Origin: Jonesiaceae bacterium BS-20
Lineage (GTDB): Bacteria > Actinomycetota > Actinomycetes > Actinomycetales > Cellulomonadaceae
DNA: 64,000 nt
Reading direction: 5' to 3'
Assembly (NCBI GenBank): GCA_039995105.1
Contig: CP146203.1
Location: 1,364,001-1,428,000, forward strand
A program made the position numbers and the translations under genes. The notes below the pieces were generated by a model. The model did not search any database and had not been told where the DNA came from. It saw only the letters and a program-made list of their open reading frames with translations. Below are positions 7,699 to 17,078 of the stretch, in pieces; position 1 is the stretch's first letter; every line of letters begins with the position of its first letter.

Positions 7699-9168
7699 TC
7701 AGTTTCCGGTGAGCTTCTCGCGCAGTGCGGCAAGAGCCTCGTCGGATGCCAAGGTACCGGCGCCCGCTGCCTCTTCAGCTGGAGCTGATGAGTAGGAGGA
7801 TGCTGCACCAGCAGCGTCGTCGGTGGACTCGCCAGCCGCAGCAGCTTCAGCGTCAGCCTTGTTAGCTTCTGCTACCTGCTTGCGGTGTGCTTCCCAACGA
7901 GCGTGTGCCTTGGCGTACTCGCCTTCCCAAGCCTCGCGCTGTGCCTCGAAGCCTTCGAGCCACTCTTCGGTCTCGGAGTCAAAGCCCTCTGGGTACTTGT
8001 AGTTACCCTGCTCGTCGTACTCTGCGGCCATACCGTACAGAGCTGGATCGAACTCTTCGGACTCTGGGTCAACGCCCTCGTTTGCCTGCTTGAGAGACAG
8101 TGAGATGCGGCGACGCTCGAGGTCGATGTCGATGACCTTAACGAACGCGTCGTCACCAACGTTAACAACCTGCTCTGGCAGGTCAACGTGGCGAACAGCG
8201 AGCTCGGAGATGTGCACGAGTCCTTCAATGCCGTCCTCAACGCGAACGAATGCACCGAATGGAACGAGCTTGGTGACCTTACCTGGAACAACCTGGCCAA
8301 TGGCGTGGGTCCGGGCGAAGGTCTGCCATGGGTCTTCCTGCGTAGCCTTGAGCGACAGTGAAACACGCTCGCGGTCGAAGTCAACGTCGAGAACCTCAAC
8401 GGTAACTTCCTGACCAACCTCAACGACCTCACCTGGGTGGTCGATGTGCTTCCAGGACAGCTCGGAAACGTGAACGAGACCGTCTACGCCGCCAAGGTCC
8501 ACGAATGCACCGAAGTTGACGATCGAGGAGACCACACCTGGACGAACCTGGCCCTTTTGCAGGGTCTGCAAGAAGGTGGAACGAACCTCGGACTGGGTCT
8601 GCTCAAGCCATGCACGGCGGGACAGAACAACGTTGTTACGGTTCTTGTCGAGCTCGATAATCTTGGCTTCGATTTCCTTGCCAACGTATGGCTGCAGGTC
8701 ACGAACGCGGCGCATCTCAACGAGTGATGCAGGAAGGAATCCACGAAGGCCGATGTCAAGGATAAGTCCACCCTTAACAACCTCAATGACGGTTCCGGTA
8801 ACGACTCCGTCTTCTTCCTTGATCTTCTCGATCGTGCCCCAGGCGCGCTCGTACTGTGCGCGCTTCTTGGACAGGATAAGACGGCCTTCCTTGTCCTCCT
8901 TCTGGAGAACAAGTGCCTCTACGGCGTCGCCGACTTGGACTACCTCGTCAGGGTCAACATCATGCTTGATGGACAGCTCACGAGATGGGATAACACCCTC
9001 GGTCTTGTAACCGATGTCGAGGAGAACCTCGTCGCGGTCAACCTTAACGATGGTGCCTTCAACGATGTCGCCGTCGTTGAAGTACTTGATGGTGGCGTCA
9101 ACTGCGGCGAGGAATTCCTCTTCAGTGCCGATGTCGTTAACAGCAACCTGGGGGGCAGAGATGGTCAT
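7699..9168 (-). CDS. rpsA: 30S ribosomal protein S1
   Basis: 489-residue S1 with four S1 RNA-binding repeats (about residues 34-105, 119-187, 204-274 and 289-360). The repeats show the usual signatures, for example VNFGAFVDLGGVDGLVHVSE and VPFGAFVRVEDGIEGLVHISE. It helps mRNA dock on the 30S subunit. The four-repeat form with an acidic, alanine-rich tail (last about 100 residues) is the actinobacterial type, shorter than the six-repeat enterobacterial S1. CGGAGC lies 10 bases before the ATG. The polA-pfkA-rpsA-coaE neighbourhood resembles that of Mycobacterium. Codon use looks strongly biased, as expected for a highly expressed gene. Confidence 0.97.
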   Translation of the reverse strand: MTISAPQVAVNDIGTEEEFLAAVDATIKYFNDGDIVEGTIVKVDRDEVLLDIGYKTEGVIPSRELSIKHDVDPDEVVQVGDAVEALVLQKEDKEGRLILSKKRAQYERAWGTIEKIKEEDGVVTGTVIEVVKGGLILDIGLRGFLPASLVEMRRVRDLQPYVGKEIEAKIIELDKNRNNVVLSRRAWLEQTQSEVRSTFLQTLQKGQVRPGVVSSIVNFGAFVDLGGVDGLVHVSELSWKHIDHPGEVVEVGQEVTVEVLDVDFDRERVSLSLKATQEDPWQTFARTHAIGQVVPGKVTKLVPFGAFVRVEDGIEGLVHISELAVRHVDLPEQVVNVGDDAFVKVIDIDLERRRISLSLKQANEGVDPESEEFDPALYGMAAEYDEQGNYKYPEGFDSETEEWLEGFEAQREAWEGEYAKAHARWEAHRKQVAEANKADAEAAAAGESTDDAAGAASSYSSAPAEEAAGAGTLASDEALAALREKLTGN

Positions 9169-9302
9169 TGAGTCTAATGCTCCGATGCGGACAGAAAGTA
9201 GTACGGATAATTGGATGGTGTCCGAAGGTCAAACTTTTGTAAAATTCGATTCTAAACACCGTGTTCCAGCCTACCCTTGGCGCACAAAGGGGGTCAAACA
9301 GA

Positions 9303-9324
9303 GGATGGGCCTTGCGGCCCATCC
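9303..9324 (-). terminator. hairpin downstream of pfkA
   Basis: A 9-bp perfect stem GGATGGGCC / GGCCCATCC with a TTGC loop, 40 bases after the pfkA stop. The T tract on the minus side is weak (CTCTGTTT). Confidence 0.6.
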
Positions 9325-9364
9325 ATTTGGTGAGATCACTCACAAAGCCCTAGTCGGGTGCTGT

Positions 9365-10387
9365 TTAGGCAAGAACCTGGGCGGTGCGAAGAAGATCGCT
9401 CGGCACGGTCTTGACCTTGCCTGCAATGTCAGCAAGCGGCACTAGTACGATCTTTTCGTCGCGCAGCGCCGTCATGACGTTGGTTTCTCCGTTGGAGATA
9501 GCGTCGATGGCAGCCACCCCAAAGCGGGATCCAAGAATGCGGTCGGTTGGGGTTGGGGACCCACCACGCTGAACGTGTCCAAGGACGGTCAGACGGGTGT
9601 CGAACCCGGTGCGCTCAGCAATTTCTTTGGAGACTCGTTCTCCGATTGCTCCGGCTACGATCTCGCCAAATTTTCCAAGCTGTACTTCGTAGTCCATTGC
9701 GCTGCCCTTTTTAGGCATGGCACCTTCAGCAACAACCACGATTGAGAAGTTTGCGTGTGCGCGGTGGCGGTGGCGCAGGAACTTAACAACCTTTTCAATA
9801 TCGAATGGTTCCTCTGGCGCTAGTACGATCTCGGCGCCGCCGGCAATTCCAGCAGCGGTTGCGATCCAGCCAGCGTGGCGGCCCATCACTTCAACTACCA
9901 TGACGCGGTTGTGTGATTCAGCGGTTGTGTGAACCCGGTCAATGGCTTCCGTGGCGATGTTAACCGCCGTGTGGTAGCCGATCGAGAGCTCGGTTCCGTA
10001 TACGTCGTTGTCAATGGTCTTTGGGATACCAACGATTTTGACACCGTGCTCGGCCACCTTTGAGGCGGCGTGCAGCGTTCCGTCGCCACCGATACAAATA
10101 AGTGCTTCAATCCGTTCGGCTTCGAGAGTGGCCAGAACTTGGTCCATGGCGTCTTCACCGTGCGGGTGGAAACGTGCGGTACCAAGCATGGTGCCGCCCG
10201 ATGGGAGGGTGTTACGAATGTCAGCGCGGTCTAGAGGCATGACGTCGCCTTCAACTACACCCTTCCACCCGTTGCGGAAACCGATGATCTGGTGGCCGTA
10301 CTCTCCTAGCCCCTGCTTCACAATCGCGCGAATTGCCGCGTTGAGTCCAGGACAATCTCCCCCGCCAGTCAGCAGTCCGATACGCAT
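9365..10387 (-). CDS. pfkA: 6-phosphofructokinase, actinobacterial PfkA type
   Basis: 340-residue phosphofructokinase converting fructose 6-phosphate to fructose 1,6-bisphosphate. Visible are the nucleotide loop LLTGGGDCPGLN, the GGDGT motif (Gly103) and PKTIDND (Lys123, catalytic Asp126). Gly at the first discriminating site indicates ATP as donor, while Lys at the second is the residue found in PPi enzymes; this Gly/Lys combination is the one known from Streptomyces-type ATP-PFKs. GGGAG lies six bases before the start. It is transcribed leftward towards rpsA and ends in a hairpin. Confidence 0.95.
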   Translation of the reverse strand: MRIGLLTGGGDCPGLNAAIRAIVKQGLGEYGHQIIGFRNGWKGVVEGDVMPLDRADIRNTLPSGGTMLGTARFHPHGEDAMDQVLATLEAERIEALICIGGDGTLHAASKVAEHGVKIVGIPKTIDNDVYGTELSIGYHTAVNIATEAIDRVHTTAESHNRVMVVEVMGRHAGWIATAAGIAGGAEIVLAPEEPFDIEKVVKFLRHRHRAHANFSIVVVAEGAMPKKGSAMDYEVQLGKFGEIVAGAIGERVSKEIAERTGFDTRLTVLGHVQRGGSPTPTDRILGSRFGVAAIDAISNGETNVMTALRDEKIVLVPLADIAGKVKTVPSDLLRTAQVLA

Positions 10388-10586
10388 AGTTTCTCCCTGG
10401 TTTCAGTGTGGCCACGTGGCCGAGATGATGTTTAAGGGGCGCCCAGTCACGTCAAGCTGGCCCCTCAAACTTGCTGTTCAAGTGCTTATTCAAAGTTTAG
10501 CGGGAACAGAACTCATGCCGGTGTAACTTAGGTCCCGGCTGGTCGACGTTTTGGATAATGTCCCGCAATGACAAACAATAGCAACT
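10388..10586. promoter_or_regulatory. divergent promoter region pfkA / methyltransferase
   Basis: A 199-base gap between divergent starts. A bulged stem-loop (AGGGGC...CAG with CTG GCCCCT) lies near 10435-10467, in the probable pfkA leader. The methyltransferase start has no clear ribosome binding site, so its mRNA may be leaderless. Confidence 0.3.
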
Positions 10587-11549
10587 ATGGGAAAACACGG
10601 TGGATTTGGCCAAATACGGTTTACAGAGGTTGACGGCAAGGATGCAATTGCCGCCGGGCGAACCTGGTGGGACGCAAATGCGTCCGAGTACTTGGCCGAG
10701 AACGGTGCGTTCCTTGGCCTGGATCACTTTGTTTGGGGGCCCGAGGGGCTGACCGAGGCGCAGGCCCAACTTCTTGGTCCCACGTCCGAGCTTGCGGGCA
10801 AGCAGATTCTCGAGATTGGGAGCGGCGCGGCGCAATGCTCCCGGTGGCTTGCCACTCAGGGCGCTCACCCGGTCGCTAGCGATATTTCGCATGGGATGCT
10901 CAAGAATTCCATAGATATTGACCGCGCGTTAGATGGCACTTCTTCATTTTCCGATGCCACAGGCAAGCGGGCGGCAAAACGCAAAGCCCCAGCCAGTAAG
11001 GTCGCGTCCAACGGTGTCGTGGCCAACAGCAGAGTCTCAACAACAACCGGCGCGATTGCTCCTGACATTCCAACCGCCATTCCGGTGATTCAGGCCGATG
11101 CCCGCAAACTACCGTTTGGTTTAGAGAGCTTCGACGCTGTATTTACGTCATTTGGCGCCATTCCATTTGTTCCCGACGCCGAGCTCATCCACCACGAGGC
11201 ATTCCGGGTGCTCAAGCCCGGTGGTCGCTGGGTATTTTCCGTAACGCACCCGGCCCGGTGGATGTTTCCTGACGACCCCACTATGCACGGTACCTCTATC
11301 ATTCGCTCATACTTTGCCACCGAGCCCTACGTCGAGTTTGACCGGTCCGGAAAGGTTGAGTACGCGGAGTTTCACCGCACCACGGGGCAACACGTGCGCC
11401 AGGTCGTTGGGGCTGGCTTCAATATCATTGACCTGGTTGAGCCCGAGTGGCCCGCAGAGAACACAAATGTGTGGGGCGGTTGGGGCCCTGAACGTGGCGC
11501 GCTCTTGCCGGGCACGTTGATTGTGGTCTGCGAAAAGCCGCTGGTATAG
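10587..11549 (+). CDS. class I SAM-dependent methyltransferase
   Basis: 320-residue protein with a Rossmann methyltransferase fold. Motif I is LEIGSGAAQCSRWLA (about residues 75-90), motif II VASDIS, and the post-motif stretch LPFGLESFDAVFTSFGA is followed by EAFRVLKPGGRWVFSV (motif III). Residues about 116-166 are a low-complexity, Ser/Ala/Lys-rich insert between motif II and the second half of the fold, not usual for the family. An aromatic-rich N-terminus (GRTWWDANASEYL) resembles small-molecule or tRNA methyltransferases; the substrate cannot be read from the sequence. No clear Shine-Dalgarno precedes the ATG. Single gene, divergent from pfkA. Confidence 0.85.
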   Translation: MGKHGGFGQIRFTEVDGKDAIAAGRTWWDANASEYLAENGAFLGLDHFVWGPEGLTEAQAQLLGPTSELAGKQILEIGSGAAQCSRWLATQGAHPVASDISHGMLKNSIDIDRALDGTSSFSDATGKRAAKRKAPASKVASNGVVANSRVSTTTGAIAPDIPTAIPVIQADARKLPFGLESFDAVFTSFGAIPFVPDAELIHHEAFRVLKPGGRWVFSVTHPARWMFPDDPTMHGTSIIRSYFATEPYVEFDRSGKVEYAEFHRTTGQHVRQVVGAGFNIIDLVEPEWPAENTNVWGGWGPERGALLPGTLIVVCEKPLV

Positions 11550-11648
11550 GCCTCCGCTATTTATTGAGCCTTCTGATTTAATCGTCAGCCCAAGTCATCT
11601 GGCTGGATTACGGCTGACTGGATGACAGTGCAAGGCAACTCAGGTGCC

Positions 11649-11927
11649 TTAGAGTCCGATCACCGTGTAATTGCGCTCGATCCCCGCTGTTGCGCGTCCC
11701 CACTTGCTTGCTTTGACCCGTGCTTGGTGAAGCGCGAAGGATTCAGCATCTTGAAATGTCTCAGCAACGGCCCAAATCAGCGGGTTGGGGCCTTGCTCGA
11801 CCTCGAAAGAAATGCATCCCGGCTCTGCTCTTGTCAGCTCGATGTGCACGGGTAAGAACTCCATGACTATGGCAACCTCGTTCGCGCTCTTACAGATGAG
11901 TTGCCCGGTCAATCTGATGGTCGTCAT
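11649..11927 (-). CDS. antibiotic biosynthesis monooxygenase (ABM) domain protein
   Basis: A small ferredoxin-like ABM fold of 92 residues with the hallmark region HIELTRAEPGCISFEVEQ and the downstream W-A-V-A-E-T-F-Q-D segment. Family members are cofactor-free quinol monooxygenases or relatives. The start at 11927 (MTTIRLTG) gives the usual length; the frame opens 14 codons earlier at 11969, and neither start has a good ribosome binding site. It lies downstream of polA, separated by a hairpin, and convergent with the methyltransferase. The actual substrate is unknown. Confidence 0.75.
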   Translation of the reverse strand: MTTIRLTGQLICKSANEVAIVMEFLPVHIELTRAEPGCISFEVEQGPNPLIWAVAETFQDAESFALHQARVKASKWGRATAGIERNYTVIGL

Positions 11928-11990
11928 GGTGGGAAGTTTGCCATAGGTATGGCCCCCGTCAAAAATCATATGCGTCCGGCCCTATGACAA

Positions 11991-12019
11991 TGCCCCAGGA
12001 TAGATGCTATCCCGGGGCA
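11991..12019 (-). terminator. hairpin downstream of polA
   Basis: A 13-bp stem with one mismatch, TGCCCCAGGATAG / CTATCCCGGGGCA, with an ATG loop, 64 bases after the polA stop. There is no strong T run. Confidence 0.65.
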
Positions 12020-12082
12020 CTGTTAGGTTGTCGCTACCTGAGTGCTAGTCAAGCTTACAAAGCTGCTGGTTACTCAAGCGGA

Positions 12083-14818
12083 CTAGTGACCGGCGTCGTG
12101 CCAACTCTTGCCGGTGCCAACAGAAACACTCAGCGGCACTGAAAGCTCGGCGGCATTTGCCATTTCGGTACGTAGAATCTGCTCGACTTGGTCCTGCTCC
12201 CCCGCGGCTACCTCGACGAGGAGTTCGTCATGGATTTGCAAGAGCAGGCGAGACTTGAGATCAGCCACCTTGAATGCCTCGGCAACCTTGAGCATCGCGA
12301 CCTTGATCAGGTCCGCCGCACTGCCCTGAATTGGAGCGTTCAATGCCACCCGCTCGGCAATCTCGCGGCGCTGACGATTATCACTCGTGAGGTCTGGCAG
12401 GTAGCGGCGGCGGCCCAAAATGGTGGCCGTGTAACCATCCACGCGGGCCTGCTCAACAACCGAGGTCAGGTAGTCGCGGACGCCACCGAACCGTTTGAAG
12501 TAGTCCTCCATGAGCGAGTTTGCCTCACCAACCGAAATGTTGAGCTGCTTAGACAAGCCGTACGCCGACAACCCGTAGGCAAGACCGTAACTCATGGCCT
12601 TGATCTTGGAACGCATTTCCGGGGTGACTTCGCTCGTCGAGACGTCGAATACATGCGAGGCCACATAGTTGTGTAGGTCCTCCCCCGCGTTGAAAGCCTC
12701 GATCAGGCCCTGATCACCCGATAGGTGGGCCATGATCCGCATCTCGATCTGAGAATAGTCGGCGGTGAGTAGGGTCTCGTAGCCCTCACCAACAACAAAG
12801 GCACGGCGAATCCGGCGGCCCATCTCGGTTCGAATAGGGATGTTCTGCAGGTTTGGATCGATCGAGCTCAGGCGCCCGGTTGCGGCGACCGTCTGCTGGA
12901 ACGTGGTGTGGATTCGACCGTCCTCGGCTACCGCCTTGATCAGCCCTTCAACCGTCTGTTTCAACTTCGTAGTGTCGCGGTGCGCAAGCAGATGTTCCAG
13001 GAACGGGTGCTGAGTCTTGGCAAATAGATCAGCCAAGGCAGCGGCGTCCGTGGTGTAGCCGGTCTTGATCTTCTTGGTCTTTGGCATTTCCAGTTGGTCA
13101 AACAAGACCTCTTGGAGCTGCTTGGGGGAACCCAAATTTACTTCGCGCCCAATCGCGGCGTATGCCGCAGCGGCGGCTTCCTGCCCAAGCTGGGTAAAGA
13201 ACTGTGCAAGTTCTTGCAGGTACGGAAGGTCCGCCCCCACGCCGTCACGTTCCATGATGACAAGGAGCTCGGCAAGCGGAAGTTCCAGATCCAACAGCAG
13301 GTGGCTGGAATCGCGCTCTGAAAGTTCCTCAGTTAAGGCATCGGAAAGTGGAACTAATGCCGCGCTACGGAACGCAAGGTCCTGGTTCTTTTGGCCCGTG
13401 CCATCCAAATCAAGGTCCAGGCTGCCCTGAGCTTCGGCCACTTGGGGCGTCAGATCGCGGTGCAAGTAACGGATGGCAAGGTCTTCAAGCGTGTAGGAAC
13501 GCTGGTCAGGGAACGCGAGGTACGTGGCGAGTTCGGTGTCAAAGGTGACCCCGGCCAGATTGATGCCGTTCCCATTTAGCGCGTGCCAAGCCCCCTTGAA
13601 CCCGTGAACAACCTTGGGTGATTGCGGGTCACCCAACCACGCTGAAAGCGCATCCAAGTCTTCATTAGCGAGGTCAGCGAAATCTAGAATGACGGCGTCG
13701 CCCTCGGCATCCGCCAACGAGATCTCCCAAGCCGTCCCACCAAACGGGGTGGTCTTACCCTTGACTTCTACACCGAGCGCACCGGGGTGCGCACTGAGCC
13801 AAGCCGAGAGCTCACCCGCACCAAGCTCAGCAATATTGAGTTCAACGGACTGAACCGGGGTTTCCTCCGCGTCAGACTCACCACCGAGCATCAGCGCAAA
13901 GAGCCGCTCCCGCAAGGTCCGGAACTCAAGGACATCAAAAATCTCATGCATGGCCTGGCGGTTCCACGGCTGAGCTATGAGGTCCTCAGCGGCGAGCTCC
14001 AACTCCATGTCAGTGAGCAAGTGGTTAATAATCCGGTTCTCACGCACCTGGTCGAGGTGAGCGCGTAAGGACTCACCCACCTTGCCCTTAATCGATTCTG
14101 CCTGTGCCAGGATTTCATCGAGCGAACCAAACTGATTGATCCATTTGGCGGCAGTCTTGGGCCCAACCCCCGGCACACCGGGAATGTTATCCGCTGTTTC
14201 ACCCACGAGGGCGGCAAGATCGGGGTACTGCTCGGGGCGCACCGCGTAACGCTCAACAACCATGTCCGGGGTGAACCGGCGCATCTCGGAGACACCCTTG
14301 ATCGGGTACAACACAGTTACGTCTTCATTAACCAACTGCAAGGTGTCCCGGTCACCAGAACAAATGAGTACCTTCATGCCGGCATCGGCGGCCTGGACCG
14401 ACCAGGTAGCCAAGATGTCATCCGCTTCAAACATGTCCTTCTCGAGGAAGGCGATGTTCATGGCAGCGAGGACTTCCTTGATCAGGGCAACTTGGCCCTT
14501 AAAAGGTTCCGGCGTGGCATCGCGGCCACCCTTGTATTCGGGGTAGCGCTCGGTGCGGAACGTAGTGGAACCCGCGTCGAAAGCCACTGCCACGTGCGTG
14601 GGCTTTTCCGTGGAAATCAAGGTGCTCAGCATGGAAATAAAACCGTGCACAGCGTTGGTATAGGTCCCTGATTGGGTAATGAATTTGTCGGCCGGCAGGG
14701 CAAAGAAAGCCCGGAACGCCATGGAGTGGCCATCGATAATAAGTAGCTTGGTTTGCGCGGAGTCAGTCACATCTGCCAACCTATCATTTTGCGGGGTGAC
14801 CCACCCGGCACGCAGCAC
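12083..14818 (-). CDS. polA: DNA polymerase I
   Basis: 911-residue repair and Okazaki-maturation polymerase. An N-terminal 5' nuclease domain (KLLIIDGHSMAFRAFFALP onward, about residues 24-310) is followed by a degenerate 3'-5' exonuclease-like domain and the polymerase domain. Polymerase motifs are intact: A (DYSQIEMRIMAHLSGD), B (RSKIKAMSYGLAYGL) and C (LLLQIHDELLVEV). The exonuclease domain lacks the metal-binding acidic residues (VEVKGKT where DTET is found in E. coli), so no proofreading is expected, as in other actinobacterial PolA. The GTG at 14818 has GAGGTGA nine bases upstream; a GTG at 14770 (VTDSAQTK) is the alternative and would fit family lengths equally well. Confidence 0.95.
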   Translation of the reverse strand: MLRAGWVTPQNDRLADVTDSAQTKLLIIDGHSMAFRAFFALPADKFITQSGTYTNAVHGFISMLSTLISTEKPTHVAVAFDAGSTTFRTERYPEYKGGRDATPEPFKGQVALIKEVLAAMNIAFLEKDMFEADDILATWSVQAADAGMKVLICSGDRDTLQLVNEDVTVLYPIKGVSEMRRFTPDMVVERYAVRPEQYPDLAALVGETADNIPGVPGVGPKTAAKWINQFGSLDEILAQAESIKGKVGESLRAHLDQVRENRIINHLLTDMELELAAEDLIAQPWNRQAMHEIFDVLEFRTLRERLFALMLGGESDAEETPVQSVELNIAELGAGELSAWLSAHPGALGVEVKGKTTPFGGTAWEISLADAEGDAVILDFADLANEDLDALSAWLGDPQSPKVVHGFKGAWHALNGNGINLAGVTFDTELATYLAFPDQRSYTLEDLAIRYLHRDLTPQVAEAQGSLDLDLDGTGQKNQDLAFRSAALVPLSDALTEELSERDSSHLLLDLELPLAELLVIMERDGVGADLPYLQELAQFFTQLGQEAAAAAYAAIGREVNLGSPKQLQEVLFDQLEMPKTKKIKTGYTTDAAALADLFAKTQHPFLEHLLAHRDTTKLKQTVEGLIKAVAEDGRIHTTFQQTVAATGRLSSIDPNLQNIPIRTEMGRRIRRAFVVGEGYETLLTADYSQIEMRIMAHLSGDQGLIEAFNAGEDLHNYVASHVFDVSTSEVTPEMRSKIKAMSYGLAYGLSAYGLSKQLNISVGEANSLMEDYFKRFGGVRDYLTSVVEQARVDGYTATILGRRRYLPDLTSDNRQRREIAERVALNAPIQGSAADLIKVAMLKVAEAFKVADLKSRLLLQIHDELLVEVAAGEQDQVEQILRTEMANAAELSVPLSVSVGTGKSWHDAGH

Positions 14819-14861
14819 GGCTTTACCTCACCTCGACGGTTCGTATGCCAAACTGACCAGT

Positions 14862-15275
14862 ATGAATTCAGAAATGGAAAAGCAGCAGATTGCCGCCGCT
14901 GTCAAAGGCACTCTCGTTGAACGCATGGAAATCGAAATCACTTCCGTCAGCGCAACAGTCGCTACCGGAACCATGCCGGTGGCTGGAAATACTCAACCCA
15001 TGGGGCTCTTGCACGGCGGCGCAAACGTGGTGTTGGCAGAAACACTTGGCTCATTCGCGGCCAACGTACATGCTGGCCAAGGTCGCGCGGCGGTGGGGAT
15101 TGAAGTAGGTGCCACCCACCATGCCTCAGCACGTGGTGGGTTAGTTACCGGAACAGCTACCGCGCTGCACCTTGGACGGTCAACGGCGTCCTACGAAATT
15201 GTTATTGTGGATGAAACAGGCAAGCGCATCTGCACAGCGCGGTTGACCTGCATGCTCATCGACCACCGGGGGTAA
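14862..15275 (+). CDS. PaaI-family hotdog thioesterase
   Basis: 137-residue hotdog-fold acyl-CoA thioesterase. The active-site stretch GLLHGGANVVLAETLGS carries the His-Gly-Gly and the Glu typical of PaaI/YdiI-type enzymes, and GTATALHLGRSTASYEIVI is the conserved C-terminal strand region. It would hydrolyse aromatic or other acyl-CoAs, possibly in menaquinone synthesis as YdiI does; substrate not determined. The start at 14862 is chosen for length; a second ATG lies four codons later and neither has a strong ribosome binding site. Divergent from polA. Confidence 0.88.
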   Translation: MNSEMEKQQIAAAVKGTLVERMEIEITSVSATVATGTMPVAGNTQPMGLLHGGANVVLAETLGSFAANVHAGQGRAAVGIEVGATHHASARGGLVTGTATALHLGRSTASYEIVIVDETGKRICTARLTCMLIDHRG

Positions 15276-15349
15276 AGCCAAGGCACCGGGAAAGTGCTTA
15301 GGGTACTGAAGTTATCTGGGAACTGAAATTACCTGGGCGCAGAAACTAT

Positions 15350-16015
15350 TCAGGGCTTGGTAGGTTCCGGGGCGGGGCTTATCTCGCCCTGAGCCTTCTC
15401 CCGTGCATGAGCCTCTTGAAAGGCACGTAGGTCTAAGGGGCCGCTGTGGGTCTCTGAACGAGACTTACGACGCCGTGCTATCAGGTCCTCGAGTGACTTA
15501 CTAATACGCTTGGCCGAGTTCTGTTCGGCGTTTAAGTTGCGTTGTAATGTCTGTACCTGGACAACCCGGTGACTGCCTGCCGGCGCAAATCCGAGTCGAG
15601 CTAAGAATCGTTGCACTCCACGTGCACCCGGCAGTGGAATCGCGTAAATATCGGTTGCGGAAATCTGTTCAGCGCGTTCACAGATCGTGGCCAGCAACGC
15701 GCGCCCTGCTCCCCTACGACGGAATTCATCCGCTACGTAGATAACCTCGATGTACATGCTCGAGGTATTTAAGAACAGACCTGCGGGCATGGCTCGAACC
15801 AACGCAAAACCGATTGCGCGGTCTTCGAGCCAAGCAACGAGGATGTTCGCACCGTCGAGTTGGGCGAAGGCAGCTAAGTGGTTCTCGAGCCGTTCTGCCT
15901 CGGCCACGCACAGTTGCGTACCTAGCCCGGATTCCTCACGTGCAGCAACGGAAAACTCAGCAACCTTGGCAATGTCAGCTGGAGTAAAATCAAGAACTTC
16001 GACCAGTGCCGCCAT
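15350..16015 (-). CDS. GNAT-family N-acetyltransferase
   Basis: 221-residue protein with a GNAT acetyl-CoA binding motif, EFRRRGAGRALLATI (about residues 96-110), and the following strand YIEVIYVADE. The last about 60 residues form a charged tail (RISKSLEDLIARRRKSR...). GGGAGG lies seven bases before the ATG. The substrate cannot be inferred. It stands alone between the convergent thioesterase and pdtaR. Confidence 0.82.
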   Translation of the reverse strand: MAALVEVLDFTPADIAKVAEFSVAAREESGLGTQLCVAEAERLENHLAAFAQLDGANILVAWLEDRAIGFALVRAMPAGLFLNTSSMYIEVIYVADEFRRRGAGRALLATICERAEQISATDIYAIPLPGARGVQRFLARLGFAPAGSHRVVQVQTLQRNLNAEQNSAKRISKSLEDLIARRRKSRSETHSGPLDLRAFQEAHAREKAQGEISPAPEPTKP

Positions 16016-16128
16016 CTAATGGCCTCCCTGCATACTTAGTTGGAACGCAATAGGTGATGACGCGTTCGTAATCAAACCGTTATCAGTTACTAAATCAAAC
16101 CGCTAATTGCTTGGAAAAGCAATCCCGC

Positions 16129-16168
16129 AAAAAATGCAGCGCCGCTCCAGTGGCTGGAACGGCGCTGC
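16129..16168 (-). terminator. rho-independent terminator of pdtaR
   Basis: A 9-bp stem GCAGCGCCG / CGGCGCTGC with an inner CCAG/CTGG stem, followed on the minus strand by ATTTTTT. Confidence 0.92.
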
Positions 16169-16182
16169 ACAAAGAATTCTAT

Positions 16183-16890
16183 TTACTTATCGCCGACCTG
16201 GTCGATGACAGCGTCTGCAACCTCACGCATGGTCAAACGACGGTCCATCGAGGTCTTCTGGATCCAACGGAAGGACTCAGGCTCGGTAAGGCCCATCTTC
16301 GACATCAGCAGACCCTTAGCGCGGTCAACACGCTTGCGGGTCTCAAAGCGATCCGCAAGGTCCGCTACCTCGGACTCCAGCGTTGTGATCTGCTTGTACC
16401 GTGAGATGGCAATCTCAACGGCAGGCAGCAAGTCAGCGGGGCTAAATGGCTTGACTACATATGCCATAGCGCCTGCGTCACGGGCACGCTCAACCAATTC
16501 GGTCTGGGAGAATGCGGTGAGCAAAACAACTGGGGCAACGTTCGCCTTGGCGATACGCTCGGCCGCACTGATGCCGTCAAGCTCAGGCATCTTTACGTCC
16601 ATTACAACTACGTCAGGCTTGAGTTCGATGGCAAGCTTCACGGCCGTTTCACCGTCGCCTGCTTCACCAACCACGTCGTAGCCGGCTTCGCGCAGTGTCT
16701 CCACTACGTCCATCCGGATAAGGGCTTCGTCTTCCGCAACAACAGCGCGGCGCTTAGCCTTCGAGGCCGCTTGCGCAGCCGCCTCTGGTTCCGGGCCCTG
16801 ATCAAACAGGTCCACGTTCACTGCGGATGGTGCTACAGAACCGTCTGTAGCTTCTGGGATTTGCTCGTCATTCTTGCTCACGTGTTTCAT
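16183..16890 (-). CDS. pdtaR: response regulator with ANTAR RNA-binding domain (PdtaR)
   Basis: About 235 residues: an unstructured acidic N-terminus of about 45 residues, a receiver domain (VVAEDEALIRMDVVETLREAG, phospho-acceptor Asp in VVVMDVKMP, Lys in YVVKPFS), then an ANTAR domain (DRFETRKRVDRAKGLLMSKMG ... SMDRRLTMREVADAV). PdtaR of M. tuberculosis is phosphorylated by PdtaS and binds ANTAR two-stem-loop RNAs to antiterminate; the close match in both domains supports the name. The partner kinase is not in the window. The start at 16890 (ATG) is favoured; a GTG three codons later is possible. It is placed between polA and pyk as in mycobacteria. Confidence 0.93.
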   Translation of the reverse strand: MKHVSKNDEQIPEATDGSVAPSAVNVDLFDQGPEPEAAAQAASKAKRRAVVAEDEALIRMDVVETLREAGYDVVGEAGDGETAVKLAIELKPDVVVMDVKMPELDGISAAERIAKANVAPVVLLTAFSQTELVERARDAGAMAYVVKPFSPADLLPAVEIAISRYKQITTLESEVADLADRFETRKRVDRAKGLLMSKMGLTEPESFRWIQKTSMDRRLTMREVADAVIDQVGDK

Positions 16891-17078
16891 CTTAGTCGTA
16901 AGAACCAAGTTTTTGCAGGAAATTAGCCAAAAATCCGCGAAGGAAACGCAGGTCACATCCCAATGTTGTGGTCGGATTTCGCCTACGGACCGATAACGTG
17001 TAACCTTAATCGTGGACAGGGTAAAACCTGTGCGTCAGTCTTTAATGCCATGAAGATCATGGGCTTAAAGATCCGGTT

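Noticed and set aside
7872-8432. 186-codon minus-strand ORF within rpsA
   Set aside because: Out-of-frame Ser/Thr/Arg-rich shadow of the S1 repeats, caused by codon bias.
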